A DNA stretch of 64,000 nt from Limanda limanda (Eukaryota > Chordata > Actinopteri > Pleuronectiformes > Pleuronectidae): the NCBI RefSeq assembly GCF_963576545.1, contig NC_083646.1:17461961-17525960 (forward strand). The letters run 5' to 3'. The translations under genes were made by a program, and so were the position numbers. How positions within the stretch are numbered: position 1 is the first letter of the stretch; the number at the start of each line of letters is the position of its first letter. The notes below the pieces were generated by a model. The model was not told the DNA's origin and searched no databases. It saw only the letters and a program-made list of their open reading frames with translations. Shown in pieces: positions 39,540-52,337 of this stretch.

Positions 39540-42500
39540 ACACGTGTTCCTGTCATATTGTTAAAGTAAGTCCGCCTTTCAAAGGAAGCAGCCGTGCCCT
39601 CAGGGCTTTTCAGACAACTTGATGACATGATGCTTCTGTTGAAAGAAAGCAGCAAGGATCAAATGCTTAATGGGCACCTGCATGTGTGTGTGTGCGTAAA
39701 TGTGTGTCTCTTCTTGAACTTACTCTTCTATTTGAAGTCATAGCGTAAAGAGCATTTGTTGTAAATTCACACGGCTGTTTGCAAGGTAAATAAAAAGTAC
39801 AAAAATATGAGGCACCAGGAGAATTTGTCCGTTTAATCATTGCAGCTACTGCATTTGTTTAGTGTGGCCAACTTTAATTTGCAGATTGGCCACGTCCCTG
39901 AATCAAGACAATGGTCATTTCATTTAGGCTTTCCTCAAACCTACAGGACAAAAGTAATAGTGGATTCTTGTAGTAATTTCGTGATCTCATCTTGACTGAA
40001 CCTGTGTGTATAACTATGGCTTACTTCACCTCTGCATATCATCTACCTTGCTGTGCCTCTGCAGCTCGTTTGCACCAGATTTGATGCTGTGGCACTGCTA
40101 CTGCCATCTAATATATCTCTACAATTAGTTTGTACTCGATAAAAGGCATAAAAAAAGAATATTTAATTTCAATATGAAATCTAATTTGTATTTAGTCAGA
40201 AAGAAAAACATGAAAAATTGGGGGGGAGGGATGTATACTAACATATTAAGACATAGTCTAGATATTGTAACTGCTTTGATTTAAATCAACAGGTCGCCTC
40301 TCCTGGTTACTCTCGAGACATTTGGCCTCATATATAATTTGTTTTTAGTGAGTATCCTTTTCCACCATTTTCCAGAGTTTTTATAGTTTTCATTCATTTT
40401 CAGAGCATTATTTTAATTTCACATTCAGATGTTGTAAAGAATTCCCTTATAACCTCTCTCAACTGGTTGTCTCCACCCACACATGTCCTGTCCTTCTCCC
40501 CTCGCTCTAGATGTTACACACTCCCTAAACTTCTGCTTTACAGATTTCTGCTCTGATTTTTGAGAAATGACCCTGTCAAATAAAGAAATGTTGCTCTCAA
40601 AATCAAAGACCACGCTCTTGAATAAGGATAGGAAGGAAACGCCACATGCTTTTAATTATCCATAGCTTAAGAAGTGCATGTGTGCGTGTCTCCTCCTTGT
40701 CTCTCATAGACCTTGCACCTCCTCATAGATGTAATGACTCAATTGTCAAGGGGAACAGCGAATAGAAATATGTAAAATAAATGGGGGAAAAAATACACTG
40801 AGGCTACAGTTCATGGGGGAAGCATTCCTGTTGCGAAGCCCGTCATAGATGTAGAATCAGAGCAGATTTGGGATGTTTCTTATTTCTTTCTTATAAGAAC
40901 GGCAAGAGAGAAGAGACAGAAATAAAGAGAGCGAGGTAGACCAGTTCCAGTCATCTCCTCTCATGCAGAAGTGATGCGCTGCCTTGAGCACCATCTTTTC
41001 CAGGAACTCCATCGTAAACAAATTAAGTCAAAGTATCCCTACGGCTATTTTTGTGTGTGTGTGTATCTGGAAATATCTGTATGTGCATTTTTTTGTGCGT
41101 GATCTTTTTAACCTCTCCACGTTTGGATTTTGTGTGCAAGTCTATGTGCATATATGGTGTTTGTATCACTAGGGGTGTGCTTGATATGTTTCCGACACAA
41201 AGCCATGCCTTTCCGCGTACATGTGCGTGAATATTTAGTGCGTTGTGACTGCTGTCCTCTTAAGGCGACGTGTATACAAGTCACTGCGAGGCCACACTGT
41301 AATCCCATTGTTCGCAGAATGTTTTTTCTCTTCAGGACAACACATGTAGTGACAACAAGTCCTCCAGCGAGAGTTGAGCTAAGACACAACCAGTGCATTT
41401 TATTCCCCTCGAGCAACAACAGTATAGGCTATAGGATAACCCACTGTCCTGATAAATATATAACCTTTTACACATCTGGCACTAGCTGTAGGAGACATTT
41501 GATAAGTATTAGGGACACAGGCTGATTATTTACTAACTGTGGGCTAAATTGTCAGTTGCGCTTGGCTTATGTTATTTGACAGATAATGTAAATGAACTTC
41601 GTACTTTGTGGAGGTGACAACTGGCTTTGGGGCCTATATTGAGCCCAGTTTGTCTTTCCAATGCTATCCATGTAAAAATGTGGATAAGCTCAGTTTGCTG
41701 GAAGTGCAAAGACAATCCTACAGAGGATGAGCGGCTCATTTAATTTAAATGTGTGATACATGTCGATGCAACTGAGCTTAGTCTCATATTTAGTGCATTG
41801 ATGCTGAACTGCTGTTGGATCACTTTTGTGTACTGCTTGTTTATTGTTTCACTGTGCAACACTATATATATATATATATATATTTACACATGTGTGTACT
41901 ATTCATCATGACATATCTGCTGATTCATCTGTGTTGGGGAGTGAGATTCACAGATTGGAACTGGTTCAACATCATCATGAGTTACGGCATAAAAGTTCAC
42001 AATACCATAGACCTGATTAAAAAATATTTACCTTATGAACTTTGCAAAAATTGTTCAGCGTAGTTATATATTAGTTGGTGAAATGTGACCGTTAGCTTCT
42101 GACCACATTTCCATATCCCTAAACTATGGGTTTCTCAAAATGGGGTCTCATCTTCACTGATGTCTGTGGCCAATTATCATCAATCTCTTACCAGTTAGGG
42201 GCGTGTCTGGGCTGGTCAGGGCCACATTATTATTGATGAAGAAGAGCTACACATTCCACCATATTGCTCAACATCTAATATTTTGGAACAGTTCAGATCT
42301 TTATTGAGACAAAAGACAATGTAACCATACATTTGCATTTTGCAAAATATGCCGTGCTTTTATGAAGAAAAGAAAAGGCACCACTGTTTTCTGTTCACTG
42401 TTGAGATAACTCATCTGCAAGTGTGAAGCAGGTCTGTCCTCTGGCAGCAATCGCAGCACATGCTTTGTTGTTAGTCCTGACCATAGTTTAATTGTTAAAT

Positions 42501-44442
42501 GTCTGAGGTGTTATAAAATAGTAACTGCAGACAAAGAACAAGAAAGAATGACTGGCAAGATCCAGGCCAGGTTTTATTTGGTATCTGGTTTCTATCAGAG
42601 AGACTTGTGATGAGGTCAGAGGTCCGGACCAAATTGAAGAAGTCAACAAGAAAAAGCATAAGTGAGGGACCATCTGAGGATCTGAGGTGGAGTACTGCAG
42701 CAACAAATGTGTGACAATTTCGTATTTTTAGATAGAAGTATAATATATCCATGTATCACATTTTGATTTGCATAGCATCATATGTTATAATAGGCTAAAG
42801 TGAAGTTAATGTCTTTTAATTTATTATTTTTGTAACCAGCTGGTTTGGAGTTTGGAGTGTATCTTTTTCTATCCATTCTTATGTTGTTTTGACTTTTAGT
42901 CTAGAATAATGTGATTTAAAAAATGCTACTAACTATGTCCTTTTAATTTAATTTGTTTTCCCTTTTGTTTGCTCGAAGCCAATAGTGTATTGTCTGTGTA
43001 GGTTCACACATTTAGTTTTGTTTGTTTTCAGGCCTTAGAAAAGTCAGAAGTCATTCAGTGGCTGCACTAGTTTGGTGAAGCATTATGTTATGTGAGAGCT
43101 CATTTCATGAGTAAATAACACTTTCCAGAGCTGTACATGGAATGCCTCAGGTCTTTATTGAGGACACAAGTTGTTTATGTATCTAATGTACCATATATGA
43201 GTGAATAACCTTTGCTCGGAAGTATAGATCGAATTGAGAGCAGTGTGGAGGACTTGTGGAGGACACAGGCTAGTTTATAAATTTAATGTGCTATGGAGCA
43301 GTTTTCACTTGCATTGGCCTGTTTACGGGTAAATGTCTGTTGACATTAGAGCATAACAGTGTGTGCCCGTTTAGCAGCCCAGTATATGGAGTTGGCAAAA
43401 CTGCCATAGGCTTATATTGGGTACATACAGTATCCTTGTTTATGTATCAAATTCACCACAGGCCAATATGCCAGTTGATGCGTTCTCGTCCACTGCCCAT
43501 TAACAGAAGTGAGTAGAGGCAAAAATGGATTTGTTCAGACAAACAAGGTCACAACAGACTCTCAGGGCGTTAAAAGGTCATTGATACTGTTTAAACTGCG
43601 CTGTATGGAGGGAAAGTCAGTCGTGCGCACAGGTTTCGATTTATTTTGTGGATGATTTTTATTACAATTCTCTTCCCCTGAAATATGCCCTCAACTTGCA
43701 AAACACTGTGCTGTCTACTTTCAACATTTGTATGGTAGATTTTAATCCGTACCTTAGCTCCTTCAACATTTTAAAAGTGCAACTAAAGATGTAGAATGAT
43801 CACATTAATAGCATGTATTGCTATTCAAGGCTTCAATATCTATGTACTTTCAAGTGTGCACCTTAGCACACGTAACAACACTAATATGCCAAATTTAAGA
43901 ACTACTTCTCTTGAGAATTTGTTCTATCTGCCTCACAAATGTTGACTTCCATTTTCAACAACTGAGATAAAATGATGCTGAATCATGCTTGATCTTTGTA
44001 ACACATGTCTATTGCCATAATTAGCATGTATTTTGTGAAGTATCACTTTTTATGGAACTCAATGAAGCCTCATCACAATTTCGGTGGTGCTCTAATCTGA
44101 CCCATCCCACACTGCTGTACAAAACAGGCCAGAAAACTATTCTTTGCTATTTTACGAATTGATGGAAAGGACCACTTTTGCAACGACATACCTCTTAAGG
44201 TGAATGCAGGGACTTTTTTGTCTCAATTTGCACAAATTCATCAAAGCTAATATTTATCTAATTTGTGTGTTTCTGTTAAGGTAAGAAATATGAGTACATG
44301 TCTGTGTGTATGCAGGTTTTTTGTTAATGAGTGCAGTAACTCCAAGCGTCTGCTCTTTGTACAAATTAGTGGAGCGCTCAGTGCCAAATGCAGAGTCCTA
44401 CATACACATATGTGTGAGAGAGAGTGTGAGAGGATGTTTGTC
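39540..44442 (+). other. cdkal1 46-kb intron, unremarkable stretch
   Basis: AT-rich intronic DNA. Apart from an (AT)n run at 41863-41883 and short TG tracts I see no transposon, exon or RNA gene. Open frames of 60-130 codons have no recognisable features. Confidence 0.7.
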
Positions 44443-44507
44443 AGAGGTCAGGGTTTCCCCCAGAAGACTTGCTAAGCCTGGTGGTAGGGCTTCTAGAAGG
44501 CACCCGC

Positions 44508-44527
44508 GGGGGGGGGGGGGGGGGGGG
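44508..44527. repeat. G20 homopolymer
   Basis: Run of 20 G residues inside the element ends; a likely sequencing and assembly trouble spot and potential G-quadruplex. Confidence 0.95.
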
Positions 44528-45243
44528 TTGAGTCTTATACTCTAAACATGTTGCACTTTGTTTAATATGCACACCTAACTTTTTTATTTTGATAAGGGGT
44601 TAAATAGATACTTTGATATCTTTTTGAGTTGCACTGCTGACTTAACTTATAAGCCCTCTTTTTTATTTATTTTTATCACGTTGGAGTTGCTAGTTTAAAC
44701 CTACAGTTTTGCACTTTAATATTTGAGCCTTTGTTTACATTTTGTTTTGTGCTGCATTATATGGTGACATACAGTTTGTTGTTATCAAAATAAAATTAAC
44801 TGAATTGAAATGGTCAATTTGATTTTTTGGGAGGAAAATTAATCGTTTAGATTAATCGATAAAATAGTCGTCAGATTAATAGATAGAAAAATAGTCGTTA
44901 GTGGCAGCCCTACTTAATATTAAAAAAAATTCAAGTTTGCTGTGAACATAGCAGTCAGGCCTCTTATTTCAGAAACAATGAACCGTGACAGGTACTACTT
45001 CTTTGCTTTCAGCCAGCTACTCAAACAGACAAGCAACAAAATAACAAACAAACAAAATACACAGCCAAGTCGGTCTACTTTGAAATAAATTAAACACAGA
45101 ACTTTGTAGGGCTATTTGAGTCCTCCTCATATTTGTGGAAAATGTATGAAATAAGAAGTACCCTATTTTTAAATAAATAAAACCAAATAGCTGCAGCCTA
45201 ATCGTGTAACGGACTAGGTTTATGTTTATGTTCGGTTTTGACT

Positions 45244-45366
45244 TATGTTCAGTAAAACACTGTGTTGAAGGAGCGTTCTGATGTCTGAGGATCAGTGAAG
45301 GCGACGTATGTTCAGTAAAACACTGTGTTAAAGGAGCATTCTGTTGTCCGAGGGTCAGTGAAGGCG
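45244..45366. repeat. 63-bp tandem duplication
   Basis: TATGTTCAGTAAAACACTG begins at 45244 and again at 45307; both copies continue through AAGGAGC, TTCTG and CAGTGAAGGCG with few differences. Confidence 0.9.
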
Positions 45367-45558
45367 TCTGGGTGGGACATGTGACTGTTTGGACCAATAG
45401 GATGGTTGCTTGGGGATCGGGGCCATCGGGGCCATGTCTGTGATCGGGGCTCAATGAGGAAGTGAAGTGTTGTTGATGTGCGCGAGTGACGGATTTTTTT
45501 TTTTTTTTTTTTAAATAAAAAAACCATGCGACGCTTAGCCTGGCGGGGGGGGGAGTAA

Positions 45559-45579
45559 GGCCTGGCGGCCCGCCAGGCC
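45559..45579. repeat. 21-bp perfect GC palindrome
   Basis: GGCCTGGCGG, one central C, CCGCCAGGCC: a perfect 10-bp-stem inverted repeat 24 bp inside the right end of the element. Confidence 0.9.
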
Positions 45580-45609
45580 TATGCAGCACTGGGGGAAACC
45601 CTGAGAGGT

Positions 45610-46346
45610 GATGAATATAGAGTCTAATTTTGGATCAATATTCAAATCCCACTCAAGCCACAGCCATGTGGCTTGTCACACCCATGAACACACACACACA
45701 GACTCACAGCATTGGCCGTTTGATCGCCCTGCCACTCCGCCATATGCCACCCAAGGGCCTGGCATCTGTTGCCATACAAGCACACAGTAACAAGAGACAA
45801 CAGCAGAAGTGAATCATTTCCCCTGTGCTGCCACACATATACATTCGCATACATCCACAACATACTCAAAAAGAAAAACACACCCTCAAAAAGAAAAGCA
45901 CTCCCTCTTTACCTGACGTTTGAAAAGCTCATTCACTGTATAACAGCAGATTTGAAAGAACACAAGGATGGGCCTGGCATCCTTGGGTCCCTGTATCTGT
46001 ATTTGTTTAGACAGCAGATCAGAGCTTAGGCAAAATCAACTCATAAATGCAAACACAGACGCACATATACTTATGAGCACTTGCAGAGTCACAATCATAA
46101 ATGTGCTCACACAAAGACACAGACTAATACATCTGCCACCCGTGCCATCACCCACAATGATGCTGGCTCGTTAGATGTGTATCTGATATGTGGTGGAAAG
46201 TCACATTTATTTATTGCTTTCTGTAGATTTTACTGTAGATGAAGGCATAGTGGTCATACTCGAGGATATTGATTGTTTATGTAGAGACAATAGATTTTTA
46301 ACTTTCAGAATCCACCTCAGGCTCGCAAACACTGACTTCGCTGCTC

Positions 46347-46395
<49 letters not shown>

Positions 46396-47948
46396 GTTCA
46401 AACACACACAGACACACAAACCGACAACGACTCAGCGGATGTAATCACCACATACTGATCGATACTTTTCTCAAAGGAATAAAATCGCCCTTTTTCTTTG
46501 CTGCTACCATTCATCAGCTCATCCTTCCTCACCCTCTTCCACTGAACACTGTAAGCAGGCTAAACTTGATCACTATAATAAAATTATTTAAACAGCAAAT
46601 GTATAGGAACGTTCTGTCCTAAGCTTTTTGATCCATATAAATCACTTTATCCGGGTTCAAAAAAAAGTTTTTCGTCCTTATTAGTAATACAGTCTATATG
46701 AAAAAAGTATGAATGTGCAAGTGGTGATTCTTCAATGTTAGGTATTAATTTGTCAAGAACTCTGTGTAAAAGGATGTTAAAAGACAGAGCTCACAAAAAT
46801 TAGTTAGCTATCATCATGAGTACACTTATATTTCAACATACTTAGCATTCTAGTGTGTAGTGGTAGAAGAGATTCCTATTATGAATCTATCCTTGATTTA
46901 TGCCATTAGTAGCTCAGGGCATTGCCCAGAGTTAATGCTACTACGTTTCCCTCACATGAGCTTTTCTAGTCCTGGATCTTTCTTGTCTACTTGTGATGAC
47001 TGCTGCCATGAATGGCGCAGCTGTGTGCTAGCAGGGTAGCCTTTTAAAGCTCTGCCTGATTACAACCTGCTCCCATTGATTCATGTTCATTATGTCTGAG
47101 TGTGTGTGTGTCTGTGTGTTTGTGTGCACAGGCTCAGAGTCAGTTCAACCGGACCCACCCGCCATAAATCAATCAACACCATTGAAGTGCTAATGTCCCC
47201 CCTTAGTGAGCCTTTTGCTCATTCATGTCCCATCTTGCCGAAGCCAATCTGACTTTTACTGATGATTTTGACTCATCTGTTTATTTATTTTTTTTCTTTG
47301 AAATTTTTTGATATTTCAGTGTTTCTCCCACTCATGTTTTTAACTATGCAGAGAAGATAGTTAAAATAAAGGGAAAGGATGAATAGATTTAGCGATATAA
47401 TGTCGTTGAATTTTTTTCTATTGGCTATTGCAGTATCCTGTTCCATTGATGATTGGTGGAGGGTTTGTACCAGACAAATAAGATGCAAAGCAGAGTTTTG
47501 CTGTATATTTGATCAGTAAAGAGATTAAAAAGATTTTGGTCCAATGGTACCTGTTGGGCAGGTGGCCACCAACTGCTGAGTCCTGTCACAGGTTTCTTTC
47601 TGTTAACAGGGAGTATTTTCTCTCCCCTGTTTTCAATGCTTGCTCATTGTGGGAACTGCTGGGACTCAGGAGGCAGAGCAGGTCGTCCACTAACTAGACG
47701 ATTGTTTGTGTGATCCACAGCTGGTCAAGTCCACGTGTTGAAGTGTCATTTGGCAAGACACTGAAATTCAACATATCTTGTGATTGCTGTTTCATCAATA
47801 TGTGAACAAAGGAAAAACACAGCTTCTTCTTTATGTTCAATTTTGTGAAGGTTACTCATAGTGTGAAGTGTTTTGAATGGTCGATAACACTTAAGCGCTT
47901 TATAAAGGCTTTCAACTTACCGTTTAGCTTCTCCATAGTATATCAGGG
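45610..47948 (+). other. cdkal1 46-kb intron, stretch before the duplicated sequence
   Basis: Intronic DNA with a CT tract at 46350-46395 and a CNE-like block at about 46975-47100 and 47155-47200 (TGCCTGATTACAACCTGC, CATAAATCAATCAACACC). No exon or transposon recognised. Confidence 0.7.
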
Positions 47949-48382
47949 TCTTTCCACGCTGCACTGTGTCCATACCAGTGATACCCCAAGGCTTTGCAGA
48001 GTTAACTCTACTACGTTTCTCTCTGCACACTTCTCCCAATAGGAACTCAACATTTCATTGTTGCCTCTTCTTCTCTTTTAAGAACTGTCAGCCTTTACTC
48101 TCTATTTGTTCCATATTGCCAGACTAACCACAGAACGGTCACGGTCCATGGTGGCTTGTCTGAATTTCTGCTTCTCTTTTTACCGTTTCTCTCACATTCC
48201 TCCCTGAGCAAATGCACCATGTTTACTTCTTGATGATCCTCTGTGACATTGTTCCTGGTACAAAGTTTGAACCTGCCAATCTTTTATAAAGCAGACAGTA
48301 CAAAATCAGTAGATAGTATTGTTGCACCAATGCTTGCTGTTAAAACTATTTGAAGTAATACCTATTTTCTGTTTAAAACAAC
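47949..48382. repeat. 434-bp duplicated sequence, copy 1
   Basis: Matches 49769-50202 in direct orientation from TCTTTCCACGCTGCACTGTG to TTTAAAACAAC. Roughly 85-90% identical by eye, with the first 120 bp nearly unchanged (about five differences) and small compensating indels afterwards. No terminal inverted repeats, poly-A or target duplication seen. Family unknown. Confidence 0.9.
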
Positions 48383-49768
48383 ATATCCATGTATTGGTAC
48401 CAATTTACCATTTAGTTTCTCTATTGTTTGTAAAGTTGTGAATTAGATCTATACAATTATAACTGAATTGAATTGGCATTTCTTCATTTTCTGCCTCAAA
48501 TCTTACATTTGCTTATAAACCCATTTTATCTATATAGAAATAAAAACATATTTTAGGCCTCCTTAAAACTGTTCAACCTGTGTATGCTAAGTATAAATGA
48601 CACAGTTAGGCCAACTGCTTCATGACATTAAGGAAGAAGCTGTTTAAAAAATCATGAATGTCCAGTCAGAGCGTGTTTTATACTGAAGTTAATTGCATTA
48701 GAATCTGCCAAGCGGCCCTTTGTGTGTGCATGTCAGCTCTTTTTGATCCTTACAGCATCTCTGTCTTTGTGGATTAGACCAATAGGAGCTAAATATGTTC
48801 ATTTATTCCTTACGACTGTCCAGACCCATTCTCCAGTCTATTTGACATTCATTCCTACACATGAAGCTATAGTCTGCAAATTGTCCATACATTGGGCAGT
48901 AAGCTCACATATTATTCATATCATAATTTAATTAGAATCGCTGTTCCAGCCTCTAAAGACTTTTATGGAGCCATTTCTTAACGCTAACTTGAACGTTATT
49001 ATGTAGGTACATATTTTAGTGCTATCAAATCACTGTCTTTGTCTCTGAGACATGAATAGAGTCATACTACAGCCATAATATAATGCTATACTCACACATA
49101 ATCTGACTTATTAACACACACTCTGTGTTTATAAGTCAACTCTGTCTCAGCCTATGGCCAATAAACAATATACTGTACGAACTATATTATTTACAAACTC
49201 AACCTATGAGGCATTTTTATTACTGCGAGTTTGCAAAGGTCCAAGAAGGACTATGGCTCATAACCTCATGATGTGGATCTTCTTGGATGTATTTTCTATC
49301 GCCACCTTTATACCTTTTTGCCTTTGAGTCACTAACAAAAACAACTTTTCGGTTCTATTTGCATTTACAAGACGAATGGACAATTGTTTAAAATTGAGCA
49401 GAATTAAAAAAGGTGAGAAACATCTAAAAAAAAAGTTGTCAAGATATGCACATCCTAGTGTTAACTCAAAGGGATAATGGAGAAGTAGGATCAGGTATTA
49501 AATATAATCAAGCAGCTGAGCCAGTTCATTTGGTATATTGGACTGACATTTGTACAGTTTGTGGCTTCCCTGTCTTTTCTTGCTGAATTTGCCAGATTGG
49601 CCAAAATGTCTTTCGGATGACCTGCTTTTCAGCATACGGTACTTCTGTCACCTCAGGGCCACTGTGTGCCTATAGGGAGCAATATTCTGTGAGCATGGAG
49701 CTTCCCCTGCTGTGTGACCTTCTATATATACATATGATCTGTACTGTCAGCGCTTTCCAACCCAATGT

Positions 49769-50202
49769 TCTTTCCATGCTGCACTGTGTCCATACCAGTG
49801 ATACCCCAAGGCTTTACAGAGTTAACTCTACTACTTTTCTCTCTGCACACTTCTCCCTATAGGAACGCAACATTTCATTGTTGCCTCTTTCCTGTATCAA
49901 GATCTGTCAGCATTTTCTCTCTATTTGTTCCAGACTAACCACAGAACGGTCATGGTCCGTGGTGGGTTGTCTGAATTTCTGCTTCTCTCCTAACTGTTTC
50001 GCTCACATTTCCCCCCGGGAGCAAATGCACCATGTTTACTTCTTTATGTTCCTCTGTGACATTGTTCCTGGCACAACCACAAACTGTGAACCTGCCAATT
50101 TTGTATAAAGCAGAAAGCAGAAGATAACTAGGTGGTAGTGCTGCACGAATGCTCGCTGTTAAAACCATTTTTGGTAACACCCATTTTCAGTTTTAAAACA
50201 AC
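49769..50202. repeat. 434-bp duplicated sequence, copy 2
   Basis: Second copy, starting TCTTTCCATGCTGCACTGTG. The 1386 bp between the copies is not duplicated. Both copies give the same conceptual peptide string LHCVHTSDTPRL in one frame simply because the DNA is shared; there is no long conserved ORF. Confidence 0.9.
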
Positions 50203-51922
50203 GGAGTCACATGTATCATATAAAGAAACTTTTGAGCAAATTAATAGCACACTGAAAGTGAGTTTACAGATGATCTTAAAACAGTTCGCCATTACCTCAA
50301 CATCATAACGTTACAAGTGATGATGACCTCCACTGAATGGACTTTTATGGTCCCTCGACGCTTGCTGTTTTATATGTAACCTTTTCCACATGCCTGCCCC
50401 TTCCCTTTACCTAAGACCTCCCTATGTGATTACTGTTTAATACAGAAAAAGTACGAAAGGAAAAAAAGTCTGCAGGAAGAAATCGAATGCATAAAGAAAA
50501 TCAAATCAATTCTTCCCTCTCATTTCTCTCCCTTTCTATATGCCCTTGGTTCATCTATTGTTTTCTTGTCCTTGGGTACCTGAGTGAGTGGGAGAGAGAA
50601 ATAACAGCGGAGTACTTGACAGTCCATCATTGCACCACTCCAGAATATGTCCCACATCAGTAGGACATATGAAGAGGACCCAAGCACAGGGAGGCTGCAC
50701 AAACAAACACAGAATCATTAGCCCATGAAGAGAGCCAAGTGTCTCAGAGCAACACTACAGCACAGAACACTCCAGACCCCTGTCAGTGCTCTGTACGCAC
50801 AAAAGAGAGACAAGGCATCAAAACATGAGGATTGTATACAAAACCTTGAATGCCATATACAGTGGTAGCTTTTCAGGTCTTCCTTGACATTGATTGACAG
50901 ACTGAACTTGTTTCATTTCCTGTTCAGCTGAGAAGAATACTACCATTATATGAATGATGAAAAGACATGAAGCGAATGCAAACTATTTTCTGGGTTTTCA
51001 TTAAAATTTGTAAGGTGCACAGGAGAGTAAAAGCTTTTATTTGTTACAGTTGATCCTGTATCAGTTTGACTTTAAAAATTAAATATATCGAACTCTAAGT
51101 AGACATTTGATTTGGTAGACTTCACTAGAAAGGCTTCAGTTTCGGTTTAATACAAATAGGTGGACAAAGTATTAGAATTACCCCTCAATATGACACAAAG
51201 CAGTTCAACCGAGCTACAAACTACAGTCTCCAGAAAGGCCATTAAGTTGGATTAACACCATGTTCGGCAAAAACAGAACTTAACTACAATGTCACTCAGT
51301 TGAGCGCATTTCTCTGCCAAGGTCCTTAAATTCAATCAAGCTGCACCAAATTGCACACACTAATAGAAATCAGGCCCCTAAAAAAGCCCAATTATTCCTT
51401 TCATCCGGATCCGTACCAAATTTTCTTCCTCTGCCCATGTCCCATCCTTTTCCCAAGTTTCATGGAAATCTATTAAGCAGTTTTTGCATAATCCAGCTGT
51501 CAAGCAAACCAACAAGCCAGCCAACAAACTGTCAAAAAAGACAGGGATCAAAAACATCCCCACATGGTGGAACAATGAGTTTGTTCAGAATGACTGCAGC
51601 GTCACTATTTGAGAACTTTTGTTTAAGTTTACTTTAGAGTCAAGTTGCTGTTAGATGTGCTGTGTGACTGTTCCGCCTCCACACTTTTACATACCCCCCT
51701 GCTGTCTGAACAGCACACTGCCACATGTATTTCTACTGACTGTGGGATGCACTACAGAGGCAGAGTTCAACACCACCAAATACATGTGTGCATGCATTTG
51801 AAAACATGAGTTTGGATTTTTTGCATTTTAATGAGGGCACCTGTATATTTACACCCACATCTTTCTTCACATTTGATTGAAAATCCCCCACTTCTCCCAC
51901 TTGGAAAGGCAGTTTTACTCTG
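50203..51922 (+). other. cdkal1 46-kb intron, stretch before the LTR element
   Basis: Intronic DNA holding family-A repeat copy 3 (51293-51536). Otherwise nothing recognisable. Confidence 0.7.
51293..51536 (-). repeat. interspersed repeat family A, copy 3
   Basis: CACTCAGTTGAGCGCATTTC then TCTGCCAAGGTCC is the complement of the GGCGGAGG-type end of the 21.2-kb copy; CGGATCCGTACCAAATTTTC and TTAAGCAGTTTTTGCATAATC follow in family order, ending in the AAGCAAACCAACAAGCC tail. Confidence 0.75.
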
Positions 51923-52198
51923 TGTGACGCAGCCTGACTCGGAGCTTTGTCAACAAAGAGGGAGACGGACGAGGGATGAACAAAAACAAGTATTTATTAT
52001 AACATTAAGGTTTAACCAGCCAAAGTCACAACCGAGTGAAGTACAGCCGTCTGCAGCCGGGAAGGGAGTTTTCGACCGGAAGAGCCGTCCTGATATATCC
52101 AGCCCGGACACAGCTGTGGCTCATCAGCCTGATGACCCATCACTCCACCAGGACAACGGAAAGAGAGAAGACCCCTAGTGGAGTAGAGGGTCGTCACA
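51923..52198 (-). repeat. 3' LTR (complete, 276 bp)
   Basis: On the minus strand it runs from TGTGACGACCC to GCGTCACA, with 7-bp inverted ends TGTGACG/CGTCACA. It includes GGATATATCA (52091-52100), a TATA-like site, and an AATAAA polyadenylation signal (51993-51998) in the order expected for U3-R-U5. Confidence 0.92.
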
Positions 52199-52208
52199 CC
52201 CCCACCCA
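52199..52208 (-). other. polypurine tract
   Basis: On the minus strand TGGGTGGGGG lies immediately upstream of the 3' LTR start, the position of the plus-strand primer in LTR elements. Confidence 0.75.
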
Positions 52209-52337
52209 TAAAAAAAACGTTCCCACCTGGAACCGCCAGCCTTCGTCAGCCCCGCCACCTAGTAACTCCGGTCCCCAGAGAGAAAAGCAAAGAGACACAG
52301 ACAGAGCAGGTAAACAAAGACAAAATGAATACAGAAC

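Larger units (their letters stand above)
44449..45603. mobile_element. DNA transposon-like element with CAGGGTTTCCCCCAG ends
   Basis: A 1155-bp element starts CAGGGTTTCCCCCAG and ends with its exact complement CTGGGGGAAACCCTG. The bases AGAGGT directly flank both ends (44443-44448, 45604-45609), a probable 6-bp target duplication. Just inside, both ends carry GCCTGG-GG words. The interior has G20 (44508-44527), a stretch of ATTAATCG/TAGTCGT words near 44845-44900 that resembles another common fish repeat, a 63-bp tandem duplication and a T-run (from about 45497). No intact transposase. hAT-like ends but a 6-bp rather than 8-bp duplication, so the superfamily is open. Confidence 0.7.

Noticed and set aside
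47833..49862. A shared peptide string in two frames suggesting a duplicated coding exon
   Set aside because: It is explained by the shared 434-bp DNA; the frames are short, differ in their stops and are not flanked by convincing splice sites.
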